DNA from: a virus
Length of the DNA stretch: 64,000 nucleotides
Strand: one strand, 5' to 3'
IMG/VR virus record: IMGVR_UViG_3300030061_003724
Location: 1-64,000 of that record
The stretch's first letter is position 1; each line of letters opens with the position of its first letter. The position numbers and the translations under genes were made by a program. Of the stretch, positions 6,706 to 16,174 are shown piece by piece. The notes below the pieces were generated by a model. It worked only from the letters and a program-made list of their open reading frames with translations. It had not been told where the DNA came from and did no database searches.

Positions 6706-7557
6706 TTAGATAACTGCTCGACCTTTCATGTCTTCCCAGTCTTTGTTTTTTCTAACGGAATCATTTTTAGCATCAGTTGCTAATAACATTTCAGGAAAAA
6801 TGTTTAAATCTTCAGCTACTGTTACTAATGCTTTAACATCTTTAGGGAAACAATGCCCACCATAACCAAAATCACCATCAGGACCTGGTACTGCCCAATG
6901 TGATTTACCTAAACGCTCATCATAACAAGCGTATTCAATTATTTTATCATAATCAATATCTAATCCTTCACATATTTCATACATTTCATTTGCAAATGAT
7001 ACTTTCATAGCTAAAAATGAATTAGTAACATACTTAACCATTTCAGCATATGTTGAATCAGTTTTAATAATAGATGCTTTAGGAAATACTTTAGCAAATA
7101 GTGGTTTTAATTTAGTAGTTGTTTCTCTAGGACCACCTAAAATAATTCTAGTTTGGTTTTCGTAATCTTTAACAGCATTAGCTTCAGTTAAAAATTCAGG
7201 GTTAAATATAATATTTAATTTATTAAATTGGTCATTCCATTTTTGAGTTGTACCTGGAGGTATAGTTGATTTAATAATAACTGTTTTGTCTATAACATTA
7301 GATTCAGTTGATTCGAATTTACATTTTTCATTCATATCTCTTAATTCAGCTTCTACTATACCAAGATGACAACTACCATCATTATTCATTGGTGTAGGTA
7401 AACAAACAAATATAATATTACATTTATAAAATATTTCATCATAAGTAGAATTACATAATCGTGCTTGTAAATCGTAAGTTAAAACATTATAATAATTTTT
7501 AAATTTTTGGTAAACAGCATTACCAACAAAACCTTGTCCTATAATCCCTAAATTCAT
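6706..7557 (-). CDS. UDP-glucose/GDP-mannose dehydrogenase-like, short form
   Basis: 283 aa. The N-terminal Rossmann site is GQGFVG (7-12). The middle holds STIPPGTTQKW, FNPEFLTEANA and the catalytic thiol motif GYGGHCFPKD with C236. These features define NAD-dependent nucleotide-sugar 6-dehydrogenases, which oxidise UDP-glucose or related sugars to uronates. The usual length is 390-450 aa; the C-terminal UDP-binding domain is missing, so it either works as a compact form or has altered specificity. It overlaps the next gene by 4 nt and closes the glycan cluster. Confidence 0.8.
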   Translation of the reverse strand: MNLGIIGQGFVGNAVYQKFKNYYNVLTYDLQARLCNSTYDEIFYKCNIIFVCLPTPMNNDGSCHLGIVEAELRDMNEKCKFESTESNVIDKTVIIKSTIPPGTTQKWNDQFNKLNIIFNPEFLTEANAVKDYENQTRIILGGPRETTTKLKPLFAKVFPKASIIKTDSTYAEMVKYVTNSFLAMKVSFANEMYEICEGLDIDYDKIIEYACYDERLGKSHWAVPGPDGDFGYGGHCFPKDVKALVTVAEDLNIFPEMLLATDAKNDSVRKNKDWEDMKGRAVI

Positions 7558-8081
7558 AAACCTAATTCATTTAATTTGTTGTCTCTAATTGTATGTCCTA
7601 TACTTAATAATATTCTATCTTTATTACCTTTTACTTCTGTTACTCTATGATAGTATTTCGATGCTAAACAAATCCAGACTTGATTTTGCTTTACAGTAAT
7701 TTCATCTTCTTCAATTACAGGTTTACCACCACTAGTTGGTTTTTGGAGCATTAAATTGAATCTAATCATACTTGATTTTGGGGATGGTTTTGGATCCTTA
7801 TGATTTTTTACTTTACATCCTTTTTTACTTAAACAAATCCAATAACCATCATCTTTATTAATTGGTAGTGATTTAATATTTAGTTTTTTTGAAATATAAT
7901 CATCTACTTCTTTTATCCATTGTTTTACTGGAAGTTCTGTCCAATCTAAATGTCTAAAACCAATAAGATCACCTTCATGGTCAGCTGGTATTGATGTTAA
8001 GTTTATATTATCAATATTTTCCTTAGTCCAATTTAAAATAGGATCCGTAAGTTTTTTTGGTATAATTATATTAGTTATCAT
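7554..8081 (-). CDS. Aspartyl/asparaginyl-hydroxylase-like oxygenase
   Basis: 175 aa. The pattern KNHKDPKPSPKSSMIRFNLM, then a GKPV turn and WICLASKYYHRVTEVKG followed by RILLSIGHT fits a double-stranded beta-helix Fe(II)/2-oxoglutarate oxygenase: H-x-D, distal H and an Arg on the last strands. Related domains appear in hydroxylases that modify side chains or small molecules. Because it lies among glycan genes, a sugar or lipid substrate is possible, but no substrate can be read. It overlaps neighbours by 4 and 11 nt. Confidence 0.6.
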   Translation of the reverse strand: MITNIIIPKKLTDPILNWTKENIDNINLTSIPADHEGDLIGFRHLDWTELPVKQWIKEVDDYISKKLNIKSLPINKDDGYWICLSKKGCKVKNHKDPKPSPKSSMIRFNLMLQKPTSGGKPVIEEDEITVKQNQVWICLASKYYHRVTEVKGNKDRILLSIGHTIRDNKLNELGL

Positions 8082-9078
8082 TTTTCCAAAAGCTATAAAT
8101 TCCTTTATCTAATTCGTAACTAGGCCATACAAATCTATCTCTCATAGGTTGTTGTTTAGCCCATTCCCACATTTCAGTTAAACCTGCTTTTAATGATGTT
8201 TTATGTTCAAAACCTAATATATCAATTGATTTTTGATATGTTGGAATTGAATGTTTAACTTCATGTCTAGCTTCTTGAAATATAGTTTCACCATCACCTA
8301 TTACTGTTTGTAATATTTGATTAGCATGTAATATAGAATGTTCAGCTATACCTCCTAAGTTAATAATTTGTTTACTAGCTTCATCTCTTACAGCTGCATT
8401 CCAAAGTGGTTCTAGTGAATCATCTATATAACTAAATGCTCTTGTTTGTTTTCCATCTCCAAATATAGTCATTGGTTGACCATTTAAATGTTGGAACATC
8501 CAAATACCAAGTACATTTCTATATTTGTCCCAGATATTTTGTTTAATACCATAAACGTTATGAGGTCTTATTATACACCAATCTAAATTGTGTTGTTCAC
8601 CTGCAATTTGAATATCCATTTCACAAGCATATTTTGCAACTCCATAAGGATCAATTGGTGCTTGTTGTTGATTTTCATCAAAAACACCTCCATAACCATG
8701 ACCATACACAGCTAATGTAGACGTAAAAATCAATCTTTTAACGTCATGTTTTATACATTCATTAACTATACGGGCTGTTGCTTTTAAGTTATTATCATAG
8801 TTGTATCCACGTATAAAAGGCGATAATCCTTCAGCAGCATAAGCAGCAAAATGAAATACATATTTAATATTATGTACTTCAAATATATTTTCAATAGGAT
8901 GATTAACTAAATCCATTTGCCAGAATTTAACATCTGGATGTACGTTTTCTTTAAAACCACCACTTAGATCATCAACACCAACTACTTGGTATTCATCACC
9001 TTTGTTTTCAATTATCCAATCAGCTAATCTACTACCTAATAGACCTGCTACACCTGTTATTAATATACTTTTTTTCAT
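8071..9078 (-). CDS. NAD-dependent nucleotide-sugar epimerase/dehydratase (extended SDR)
   Basis: 335 aa, normal for the family. NAD site TGVAGLLGS (about 8-16), catalytic S120/T121 and Y145-x3-K149 (FTSTLAVYG and DPYGVAKYA), plus IIRPHNVYG and GGGIAEHS-type substrate-binding features. It resembles UDP-glucose 4-epimerase/dehydratase enzymes that interconvert activated sugars. With the dehydrogenase at 6706 it would feed the glycosyltransferases at 9075-14926. Start overlaps 4 nt with the next gene. Confidence 0.88.
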   Translation of the reverse strand: MKKSILITGVAGLLGSRLADWIIENKGDEYQVVGVDDLSGGFKENVHPDVKFWQMDLVNHPIENIFEVHNIKYVFHFAAYAAEGLSPFIRGYNYDNNLKATARIVNECIKHDVKRLIFTSTLAVYGHGYGGVFDENQQQAPIDPYGVAKYACEMDIQIAGEQHNLDWCIIRPHNVYGIKQNIWDKYRNVLGIWMFQHLNGQPMTIFGDGKQTRAFSYIDDSLEPLWNAAVRDEASKQIINLGGIAEHSILHANQILQTVIGDGETIFQEARHEVKHSIPTYQKSIDILGFEHKTSLKAGLTEMWEWAKQQPMRDRFVWPSYELDKGIYSFWKNDN

Positions 9079-9764
9079 ATTTTAGACCAATCTGTTAATG
9101 GGCTTAACCAAGCCGTTTCACCGTGTGTTGCATACCCTGGTATAGGGGTAATTAACAACTTATTATTATTTCTTAGTTCAGTAAACATATAAAAATCATC
9201 TGGATGTGCTCCTGATGTATGTTTTCTGATTATTTCTTCATTTTCTTTTAATGTTTTTACTTTAGAAGCAAATGTCATAGTTGTACTATTTGTTACTTTC
9301 CAATGTACGGAATTTGTTTTATATACCCTAGTATCTTCAGCACCACCTTGACAGTATGGATTACCTCCTTTAGATGGATCTATATACTTATCTGGATGAT
9401 CATACAACGAAACAAATGAAGCTCCTAATTCAAATCCTTCTTTTAAAATTACATCTGAACCTGGTCTATGTAAGTAATCATTTTCAAGAAAATATACTAT
9501 TTCATCATCATCTAATTTTAATGCTCCATCTAAAGCTATATTAAATGTACCAGCTCCATGTCCTACATTCACATAAAATATTGAACTCCTAGGAACATAT
9601 TTTTGAATCATATCATTGGTTTCACTAGAAACATTATCAGCAATTATATCCCAATATGCATTTGGAAATTTATCAATAGCATTGGCTAAACAAGCTTCAT
9701 TATTAATATAATCAGGCTTTACTTTATTATAACCACTGTCTGATATTCTATATATGATTCTCAT
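9075..9764 (-). CDS. Glycosyltransferase-like protein (GT-A fold)
   Basis: 229 aa, N-terminus MRIIYRISDSGYNKVKPDYI. The stretch DDDEIVYFLENDYLHRPGSD resembles the strand and acidic metal-binding motif of GT-A enzymes (in place of DxD), and HTSGAHPDDFYMFTEL resembles their acceptor-side motif. No family-level name is safe. It overlaps the methyltransferase gene by 17 nt. Likely part of the surface-glycan or virion-glycan module. Confidence 0.55.
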   Translation of the reverse strand: MRIIYRISDSGYNKVKPDYINNEACLANAIDKFPNAYWDIIADNVSSETNDMIQKYVPRSSIFYVNVGHGAGTFNIALDGALKLDDDEIVYFLENDYLHRPGSDVILKEGFELGASFVSLYDHPDKYIDPSKGGNPYCQGGAEDTRVYKTNSVHWKVTNSTTMTFASKVKTLKENEEIIRKHTSGAHPDDFYMFTELRNNNKLLITPIPGYATHGETAWLSPLTDWSKI

Positions 9765-10320
9765 GATAAGGATTATGTAATAAAGCTAAACCACATTCTG
9801 TGGTAAATGCTTCTACTAATTTAAAATTGATTTTTTGTGCTGCTGATTGTACTTCTTCTCTATGACGTGAATGAAACCAGTTATTTACTACTATATATTT
9901 TGGATCCAAACTTTTAGCTGTGTCCATTTCTAAATCAATTAAAAATGGGTTGCCATCTACAAATATTAGATCACTTTGATATTCTTCTTTATTTAAACGA
10001 TGAAGATCAACTTTATGTAAGTTAAAAGAACCACCCTGCATTATAGCAAGTATTTTATTTGAATTTTCATTTGTTATATCATTAGTAGTAATATCAACAC
10101 TAATAATATTTGATGTTGGTGAAGCAGCAGCCCACATAGCTGCACTACTACCATTTTTAAATCCGAATTCTAATATACTTTCTGGTTTGGTTTTTCTAAT
10201 TATTTTCTTAATTGTAAGATAATCTTGTACTCTTAATTCGCCTATACCGCTACATTCTTTTAATGTACTATAAAACTTTTCAAATTGTGGTTTAGTTAAT
10301 TGTTTTATTTTCTTACTCAT
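9748..10320 (-). CDS. Class I SAM-dependent methyltransferase-like
   Basis: 190 aa. ESILEFGFKNGSSAAMWAAA is motif I (E/DxGxxxG) of class I methyltransferases, followed by NIISVDITT (acidic end of strand 2) and YQSDLIFVDGNP (motif around strand 4). This resembles the Methyltransf_24 or cephalosporin-hydroxylase-like group often found in glycan clusters, where it methylates a sugar or lipid. No DNA-methyltransferase catalytic motif is seen. It overlaps the GT2 gene by 8 nt. Confidence 0.65.
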   Translation of the reverse strand: MSKKIKQLTKPQFEKFYSTLKECSGIGELRVQDYLTIKKIIRKTKPESILEFGFKNGSSAAMWAAASPTSNIISVDITTNDITNENSNKILAIMQGGSFNLHKVDLHRLNKEEYQSDLIFVDGNPFLIDLEMDTAKSLDPKYIVVNNWFHSRHREEVQSAAQKINFKLVEAFTTECGLALLHNPYHENHI

Positions 10321-11110
10321 ATTTTATTCCCTTTATAATCTCACCATTTTTAGGATTGTGAGATAAGTTATTAAATAGTTGAGGGGCAATTCCCCATTTA
10401 TACATAAATAACTGAGCTGCAGGTCCTTCAGTCGCTCTAAACTTTTCACCTTCGTTCCCATTCTTTGTAGCTGTACTACCAAAATGGTATAGGTGCGCTT
10501 CATGTGTTCTAACAAAGCCGATACCGTTTAAATCCAGTTTTAAGAAGAAATCCCAGTCACATATAAAAGGAGATTGATACATTACGTCAAATCCTCCTAC
10601 AATCATATATTCTTTCTTATACATTGCAAAGGGGAATATGCCTCCATCAACCGTTAACTTATTATTTTTTATTGTTTTTTCATATTCAATAAATTTTGAG
10701 TATTCAAAATCTTTAGGGTTACGTCCAAAATCATATTCAGGAAAATCAAACATACTAGGGCCTGTAGGTTCTATTTGATTTAATGTTAATACTGATTTTT
10801 CTTTAACATTGTTTAATATAACATCATCAAAATCAGAACAAAAAACATTATCATCATTAACAATGAAAATAATTTCATTACTAGCATTCATTACAGCTAA
10901 ATTAAGTGCTTGCTGCATACCTTGATTTGCACCTAAATCTAATATTTTAATATGTTCCCTATGTTTATCTAAAACATGTTTACTTTCTTCAATAAATCCA
11001 TCTACAGCAACAATAATTTCATTTTTATGATTTTGTTGATCAATAGCTGATTGTAAACAAATATCTAAATAATCTGGATTTCTATAAGTTGGAATAATTA
11101 TACTAATCAT
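10313..11110 (-). CDS. Family 2 glycosyltransferase
   Basis: 265 aa. Starts MISIIIPTYRNPDYLDICLQ, the standard GT2 opening, with a LDLGANQGMQQALNLAV motif, the metal-binding VNDDNVF (DxD-like) and FICDWDFFLKL as the acceptor/catalytic base region. GT2 enzymes transfer sugars from nucleotide donors. It belongs to the run of glycosyltransferases and overlaps both neighbours. Confidence 0.88.
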   Translation of the reverse strand: MISIIIPTYRNPDYLDICLQSAIDQQNHKNEIIVAVDGFIEESKHVLDKHREHIKILDLGANQGMQQALNLAVMNASNEIIFIVNDDNVFCSDFDDVILNNVKEKSVLTLNQIEPTGPSMFDFPEYDFGRNPKDFEYSKFIEYEKTIKNNKLTVDGGIFPFAMYKKEYMIVGGFDVMYQSPFICDWDFFLKLDLNGIGFVRTHEAHLYHFGSTATKNGNEGEKFRATEGPAAQLFMYKWGIAPQLFNNLSHNPKNGEIIKGIKYE

Positions 11111-11730
11111 AATGTACTATAATAATCATTTTGTTTTTCTTGTCTTTTTATATCTTTAGGATGATATAAGCAATATTCTTCTTTAGCTGGTAATGTTGAA
11201 TAATGATTAAATCCTTCTAATACTTCATGTACTTTATTTTTCCAATTAATATCAGGTACATTTTTCCAAATACGCCATTGATAATCAGGGAAATTAACAT
11301 GACCTTTTTCATCAACTCTCCAACCCCATTTTACTATATGATCTTGAGTTAGACCTTCTACTGTATTAATTCTAGGTACTAATACAACTTCAATTTTTTC
11401 ATTTGATTCTAGTATTGCAGGTAATTGATTTATCAAATTTTCATTTGGTATTTCATCTGCATCAATTTGAAATATATAATCACCTGAACACATTTCTGTT
11501 AATTGGTTTTTCCAATCAGCAAAATGATGTTTAAATGTAGCTGCTTTATATACTACATTTTTTTCACCTTTAAGTTCAATAATACGATTCCATACTTCAG
11601 CTGTACCATTTCCTTTATCAAATAAAATTACAATTTCATCCTCTTTTCTTCTAAACTTTAAAAGAGTATTTAATAATTTAGTAACTTCATCTAATTCGTT
11701 ACAAACAGTAATTGCATAACTTATTTTCAT
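11107..11730 (-). CDS. Family 2 glycosyltransferase (WaaE/KdtX-like)
   Basis: 207 aa from the ATG at 11730 (MKISYAITVCNELDEVTKLL); the frame extends upstream but would overlap the neighbour by 56 nt. The donor site is FQIDADEIPNENL, with PRINTVEGL and YQWRIWKNVPDINWKNKVHE after it, as in LPS core glucosyltransferases of the WaaE type. The predicted role is sugar transfer on a surface glycan. It starts 1 nt after the preceding stop. Confidence 0.8.
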   Translation of the reverse strand: MKISYAITVCNELDEVTKLLNTLLKFRRKEDEIVILFDKGNGTAEVWNRIIELKGEKNVVYKAATFKHHFADWKNQLTEMCSGDYIFQIDADEIPNENLINQLPAILESNEKIEVVLVPRINTVEGLTQDHIVKWGWRVDEKGHVNFPDYQWRIWKNVPDINWKNKVHEVLEGFNHYSTLPAKEEYCLYHPKDIKRQEKQNDYYSTL

Positions 11731-11731
11731 A

Positions 11732-12181
11732 TTATTCAGGTAATACTCCAATATACGACAAAGCATCCATATAATCACGTTCTTCAAATAACTTCATTGT
11801 CTGCATATCAGGTTTATATTCTAATTTTTTACCATCTTTAGTTTTTTCTGGTTTGTCTAATTTTTGAGCTTTAACTGCTGCCCATTTCCAATCTTCAACA
11901 CTAGTGCCATAAGCAAATACCATACCTTGTTCAGGTAAATTGATATGATTTGGCAGCCAAATTAATTCTGTGTCTAAATCAATCCAAGCTAAATCTTTAT
12001 ATAATTCAGGTAGAGTAATCAATTGTTCTTTATAAAATTCACTATCTCCTTTCATCAATGAATTAGTCCAAAAACCACATGACATACTAAAGTAATTAGT
12101 AACTTCAGGTGTAACTTCTACTCTATAACATAAATCACCTCCTGATTTTGGGCAATTAATTATTTCATCAAATTGTTGCAT
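11732..12181 (-). CDS. Hypothetical protein of the glycan cluster, 149 aa
   Basis: Starts MQQFDEIINCPKSGGDLCYR. It has two N-terminal cysteines (C10, C18) and an alpha/beta layout with several tryptophans (LAWIDLDTELIW, VEDWKWAAVKAQ). No membrane segment. I do not recognise the family. Its position between two glycosyltransferases, 1 nt from each, suggests it belongs to that transcript, but no function can be stated. Confidence 0.6.
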   Translation of the reverse strand: MQQFDEIINCPKSGGDLCYRVEVTPEVTNYFSMSCGFWTNSLMKGDSEFYKEQLITLPELYKDLAWIDLDTELIWLPNHINLPEQGMVFAYGTSVEDWKWAAVKAQKLDKPEKTKDGKKLEYKPDMQTMKLFEERDYMDALSYIGVLPE

Positions 12182-12182
12182 A

Positions 12183-13469
12183 TTATTGTAATTTAGGTAA
12201 ATTGCCTTCTGGCATTTTTAATTCTACTTGTTTAGGGAAATCAGGTACATTCTTATCTAAAATATCACCTACTAATTCCTTCATTTTAGTCCAACTAAAA
12301 TTAGTTTTAATAAAATGTCCTTGTTTTTTTCCTTTAACAGCATACTGTTTATATTTAGTATACACATCTTTAAATGCTTTTTTAATTTGTGAAGGATCAA
12401 CTTGAAACCATTGTGTTTCTTTTAATAACCATTGATTAGCAGCTGATTCATGAACTGGTTCTAATGCTCCACCTAATACAACTGTTTCACCTGGTTTTTG
12501 GAAATCCATATGTCCTGACCATCCAGATACTATTAATGGTTTTTTAGATAAACAGAACTCTAATAATGGTCTACCAAATCCTTCTCCCTTAGTAATACTA
12601 ACCATAGCTTTTACTTTAGGGTGGTTATATAACTCATTCATTTCTTGGTCACTTAAAGAACCATTAATAATATAAACATTAGGAAATTTTGTTCCTGATG
12701 GATACATTTTTTTAATTTGTAAAATTCTGTCAAGTATCTGTTCTCTACTAATGTAACTATTTCTACCAACTGATGCCTTTAATATTAAACCTGGTGTTGT
12801 TGATTTAACATTTTTGAATGTATCAAAGAAATATTTAATCATTGCCCCAACATTTTTTCTATCATGTCCTAAAGCACCATTCATCCAATGTCCTACAAAT
12901 AGATAATTAAATGATTCTTTAACACCACTTAAATCAAAAGTAACATCTTTAGCAGGAATATGCTTGTAAACATCTTCAGCAAATCCTTCAAATACTACTT
13001 CAATTGGTTTTTCTAATTTAACTACACCTTCAACTACATTAGTTTGTTTATTACGTTTTTCAAACTTAATATCTTCAAATACTTTTTTACTATGATTAGA
13101 TGAAACAAAATTTAAATCCATTCTATTTAAACCTTCAACCCATCTAGAATCACAACCTGTACTTTCAATACCAGCTGTACAGCCAATATTAAATTTACCT
13201 ATAGGTGCGAATTCACTTGGAATAGTAATTTGCATCCAAATATCTGGTTTTTGTCCTTGTTGTATACCTGGTATTCTAAGTTTGTGTAAGAATTCCCATT
13301 CCTTATTTTCAGCACAAAAATCTAAAGGCGTATTTCCCCATTTTTGTGATAACAATTTAACGTCATATTTATCTAATTCGATAATTGCTTTAACAATATC
13401 TCTTGCTCTAGCTCCATATCCACTGTAAGTATCATATGGGCAACTTATTACAAAACTTGGTTTATTCAT
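12183..13469 (-). CDS. Glycosyltransferase, GT4-like (GT-B fold)
   Basis: 428 aa. N-terminal SFVISCPYDTYSGYGARARD is a typical GT-B acceptor domain start. The C-terminal donor domain includes NYLFVGHW, NVYIINGSLSDQEMNELYN and MVSITKGEGFGRPLLEFCLS, the E-x7-E-like region of GT4 enzymes (GEGFGRPLLE). It would transfer a hexose from an activated donor retaining the anomeric configuration. It shares one base with the next gene's stop/start junction. Confidence 0.85.
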   Translation of the reverse strand: MNKPSFVISCPYDTYSGYGARARDIVKAIIELDKYDVKLLSQKWGNTPLDFCAENKEWEFLHKLRIPGIQQGQKPDIWMQITIPSEFAPIGKFNIGCTAGIESTGCDSRWVEGLNRMDLNFVSSNHSKKVFEDIKFEKRNKQTNVVEGVVKLEKPIEVVFEGFAEDVYKHIPAKDVTFDLSGVKESFNYLFVGHWMNGALGHDRKNVGAMIKYFFDTFKNVKSTTPGLILKASVGRNSYISREQILDRILQIKKMYPSGTKFPNVYIINGSLSDQEMNELYNHPKVKAMVSITKGEGFGRPLLEFCLSKKPLIVSGWSGHMDFQKPGETVVLGGALEPVHESAANQWLLKETQWFQVDPSQIKKAFKDVYTKYKQYAVKGKKQGHFIKTNFSWTKMKELVGDILDKNVPDFPKQVELKMPEGNLPKLQ

Positions 13470-14926
13470 TAATAAATAATTTTATGATTTAAAAATTTTC
13501 CTTTATATTCTGTAGCATTAATTATTTCATATTGCTCTCTTGGTTCCCAAACATCCCAAAGTTCAGTAAATGCTTCCATTACTCTTTGAGCTTGGTATTT
13601 AGCTGTAAATCCAGCTTCTTCAGATAGACACCATTCTCTACCTTTTAGTCCTTTAGCTTTTCTTTCTTCACGAGATAAAGCATAAACATTACTAATCTGT
13701 TCAGCAGCATCTTCCCATTTACATCTATCATCAAAAATATAAGGTGTTGCAGGTGATCCTTGGATTGATCTACTAGTTGGATAAACTGGGAATACCCACT
13801 CACCATGTTCTTTATAAGTGCCTCTATGATTAGAAGGAACTTCTGGATTAGGAGTAAACCATTTACCGTTTTCATCTACAAATCTCATTTGATCTTGCAT
13901 TCCACCTGTCACATTAGCTATAAATGGAGTTCCAGCTAACATTGCTTCTGTAATTGTTAACCCCCAACCTTCATTAGATGTAAGTAATATTTGAGCATCA
14001 GCTATATTATACAAATAATTTAATTCTGTTCTTTGTAATTTTTTAGTTGAAAATACAATTGCTTCAGGATACTTTTCACCAAATAGTAATTCTGCTACTT
14101 TTAATAAATCTGTTCCAGCATTAGAAGTTATTTCTGTATGTAATACAAATCTACATTTTTGTGCTTTTTCATCAGGTAAGCTATCTAAATGATGTCTGAA
14201 TGCTAACATAGCATCTGGAATTTGTTTACGTCTAATATTTCTAGAATTAAAGAATAAAACAAAATCTACTTCTTGGTTTTTAAATAAACTCTTTCTAAAT
14301 GCTTGCATTCCTTTATCATTATCAGGAACTGGGTGATATGAATCATCACCTTCATGGTGTAAACCATGTGGAACATATTTGAATACCCTTTTACTATTAT
14401 CACAATCAGCTAAAACTAATTTATTAATGTTAACTGTTTGTTTCGAAATACCCATTAATAGATCACATGATTCATAAAATGCTTGATTATATCTCGGTGC
14501 TGGGTAATCATCCCAGATATTAAGATATGCAATTGGGCATATTTTTCTAATGTGATCTTCCATGTTAAATACATGCATGAAGTATCTTGGATCTGTAATT
14601 AATAATAAAGCATCTGGTTTTTCAAGTGCTAATACTTGTAATATTTGATCTTCATTACCATATCCATCTACACAATAAAGTGTAGCAGATGGGTCTTCAA
14701 CACCTGTTCTTTTTTTAAGGTCTTCTGATAAATCAAATCGTTTTCCATTTTCAGGATGTTTTAGCGCTCCAGCTATATTTACCCAATTAAAATGGTGACA
14801 AGTATGTGTAACTATTTCTTTAGCTACAGTTGCAATACCAGAGTGTACTCTAATATCATCACAAATAACAACGATTTTCTTCCTTTTATCTTTAGGAAGG
14901 TATTCAAAACTTTTATTCATGTTCAT
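13469..14926 (-). CDS. Glycosyltransferase, GT4-like (GT-B fold)
   Basis: 485 aa. N-terminal KIVVICDDIRVHSGIATVAKE and a C-terminal donor site ILLTSNEGWGLTITEAMLAG (E-G-x-G-x-x-x-x-E) with nearby PFIANVTGGMQ identify a GT4-type transferase. Length is above the 350-420 usual for GT4, with the extra part in the 370-430 region. Together with the gene at 12183 it gives two GT-B and three GT-A transferases in one operon. Confidence 0.87.
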   Translation of the reverse strand: MNMNKSFEYLPKDKRKKIVVICDDIRVHSGIATVAKEIVTHTCHHFNWVNIAGALKHPENGKRFDLSEDLKKRTGVEDPSATLYCVDGYGNEDQILQVLALEKPDALLLITDPRYFMHVFNMEDHIRKICPIAYLNIWDDYPAPRYNQAFYESCDLLMGISKQTVNINKLVLADCDNSKRVFKYVPHGLHHEGDDSYHPVPDNDKGMQAFRKSLFKNQEVDFVLFFNSRNIRRKQIPDAMLAFRHHLDSLPDEKAQKCRFVLHTEITSNAGTDLLKVAELLFGEKYPEAIVFSTKKLQRTELNYLYNIADAQILLTSNEGWGLTITEAMLAGTPFIANVTGGMQDQMRFVDENGKWFTPNPEVPSNHRGTYKEHGEWVFPVYPTSRSIQGSPATPYIFDDRCKWEDAAEQISNVYALSREERKAKGLKGREWCLSEEAGFTAKYQAQRVMEAFTELWDVWEPREQYEIINATEYKGKFLNHKIIY

Positions 14927-14931
14927 TTTGT

Positions 14932-15120
14932 TTATAGTTCAATATTCGTTTGATTAGTAATTTGTTTTCTAAAATCTTCATCAGTAAGATATAAATAAAG
15001 ACTACGATCTGCAAGTTTTTGGAATGAGAATTTTCTTCTAACACATTCTACTTTGAAATCATTAAATAAATCACTTTGAACTTTGACACTTGTAAGTGTC
15101 ATCTTTTTTGGATTTGCCAT
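14932..15120 (-). CDS. Ribbon-helix-helix-like small protein
   Basis: 62 aa. KMTLTSVKVQSDLFNDFKVE followed by CVRRKFSFQKLADRSLYLYL has the strand-helix-helix pattern of Arc/MetJ-type DNA-binding proteins, in which the N-terminal strand enters the major groove. A regulator of phage or host transcription is plausible. It precedes the glycosyltransferase run by 5 nt, so it could autoregulate that operon; this is inference. Confidence 0.55.
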   Translation of the reverse strand: MANPKKMTLTSVKVQSDLFNDFKVECVRRKFSFQKLADRSLYLYLTDEDFRKQITNQTNIEL

Positions 15121-15175
15121 AATTCTTATTTTAATAACATTATATTTGTCTATACATATTGTAAGATATATTAAT

Positions 15176-16174
15176 CTACATAAAGTCTAACCCTGCTCCA
15201 CATAATTCTTTATCTTCTTTAAAAGGACAGAATGTACAAGTCCATTTTGAAGGAGTTTTAGGATAAATGGTTTCTTTTATTTCACCACTAGAGTTAAAAC
15301 ATTCATTTATAAAACTACTAATTGCAGTTTTTGCTCTATTTAACTTTATTTTTCCACTTGGAGGAGTAAAAGTTTGAACTCTATATGCTTGATGAGGTGA
15401 CATTATATTATCATCATCCCAACTTAACACTTTTCTTTTTACAATAAAAAATTCAATATCAATATTTTCTAAAGGTATATTATATTGTTCTGAAAAGAAC
15501 TGTTTATATAATAATAATTGAAATTGTTTATCTTCATCTTTTTTATTAAAGTCATTCCAACCTTTAGTACTGGTTTTAATGTCAATAATTTTAAAGGTAT
15601 TTGAGTTTTCATTGTACATAACAACATCTAAATACCCTGTATATAGTACGTTGTTTAACATTTTATTCGGTGCTATTATAACTGGTATTTCACAACCAAC
15701 TAAATGCCATCCTTTTCTACTAAAATACCTACTACGTTTTTTCTTGAACCAATTTAAGATGCCCATACCATCTTCAAAAAATTCCCTCATTTCTTCAGCA
15801 GATGAAAAATGTTGATCATTATTTTTCTTATATTGAGATTGATATTCGTCTAAAAACTTTTGTTTAAAAAAGTCCTCCATATCAATTTCTCTATCTGCGG
15901 CTGCGAATGACTTTTCATAAGCTACATCTAAATAATGTTGTAAACACTCATGAATTGCAGTACCAAATACAGTATGAATACTAGACGTAAATCGTTTGAT
16001 TTTATCTTTGTATTGAAGTTTCCATCTATGAGGACATCCTCTAAAAATAGACATTTGCGAATAAGATATATTTTTCTGAAACGCAAAATTAACTTCCGAA
16101 GGTGGATTATTTCTAATCTCCTTAACTATATTAGGTATTTTCCTTGGCAAAATTTTATTTTTTCCATTTATCAC
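15176..16174 (-). CDS. RecB/Cas4-type PD-(D/E)XK nuclease with Fe-S cluster signature
   Basis: 332 aa. SIFRGCPHRWKLQY (C47), FGTAIHECL (H75), TGYLDVV (D183), FKIIDIKTS (D198-x-K200) and the C-terminal CTFCPFKEDKELC (C313, C316, C325) match the PDDEXK_1/RecB-Cas4 nuclease domain in which four cysteines hold a 4Fe-4S cluster. It is probably a DNA exonuclease in recombination or genome processing. A cas1/cas2 partner is absent, so Cas4 as such is unlikely. It overlaps the next gene by 20 nt. Confidence 0.85.
   Translation of the reverse strand: MINGKNKILPRKIPNIVKEIRNNPPSEVNFAFQKNISYSQMSIFRGCPHRWKLQYKDKIKRFTSSIHTVFGTAIHECLQHYLDVAYEKSFAAADREIDMEDFFKQKFLDEYQSQYKKNNDQHFSSAEEMREFFEDGMGILNWFKKKRSRYFSRKGWHLVGCEIPVIIAPNKMLNNVLYTGYLDVVMYNENSNTFKIIDIKTSTKGWNDFNKKDEDKQFQLLLYKQFFSEQYNIPLENIDIEFFIVKRKVLSWDDDNIMSPHQAYRVQTFTPPSGKIKLNRAKTAISSFINECFNSSGEIKETIYPKTPSKWTCTFCPFKEDKELCGAGLDFM

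Noticed and set aside
15176-16174. Cas4 and a CRISPR system
   Set aside because: No cas1/cas2 gene and no regularly spaced direct repeats are visible in the window; the nuclease fits a general RecB-like exonuclease.
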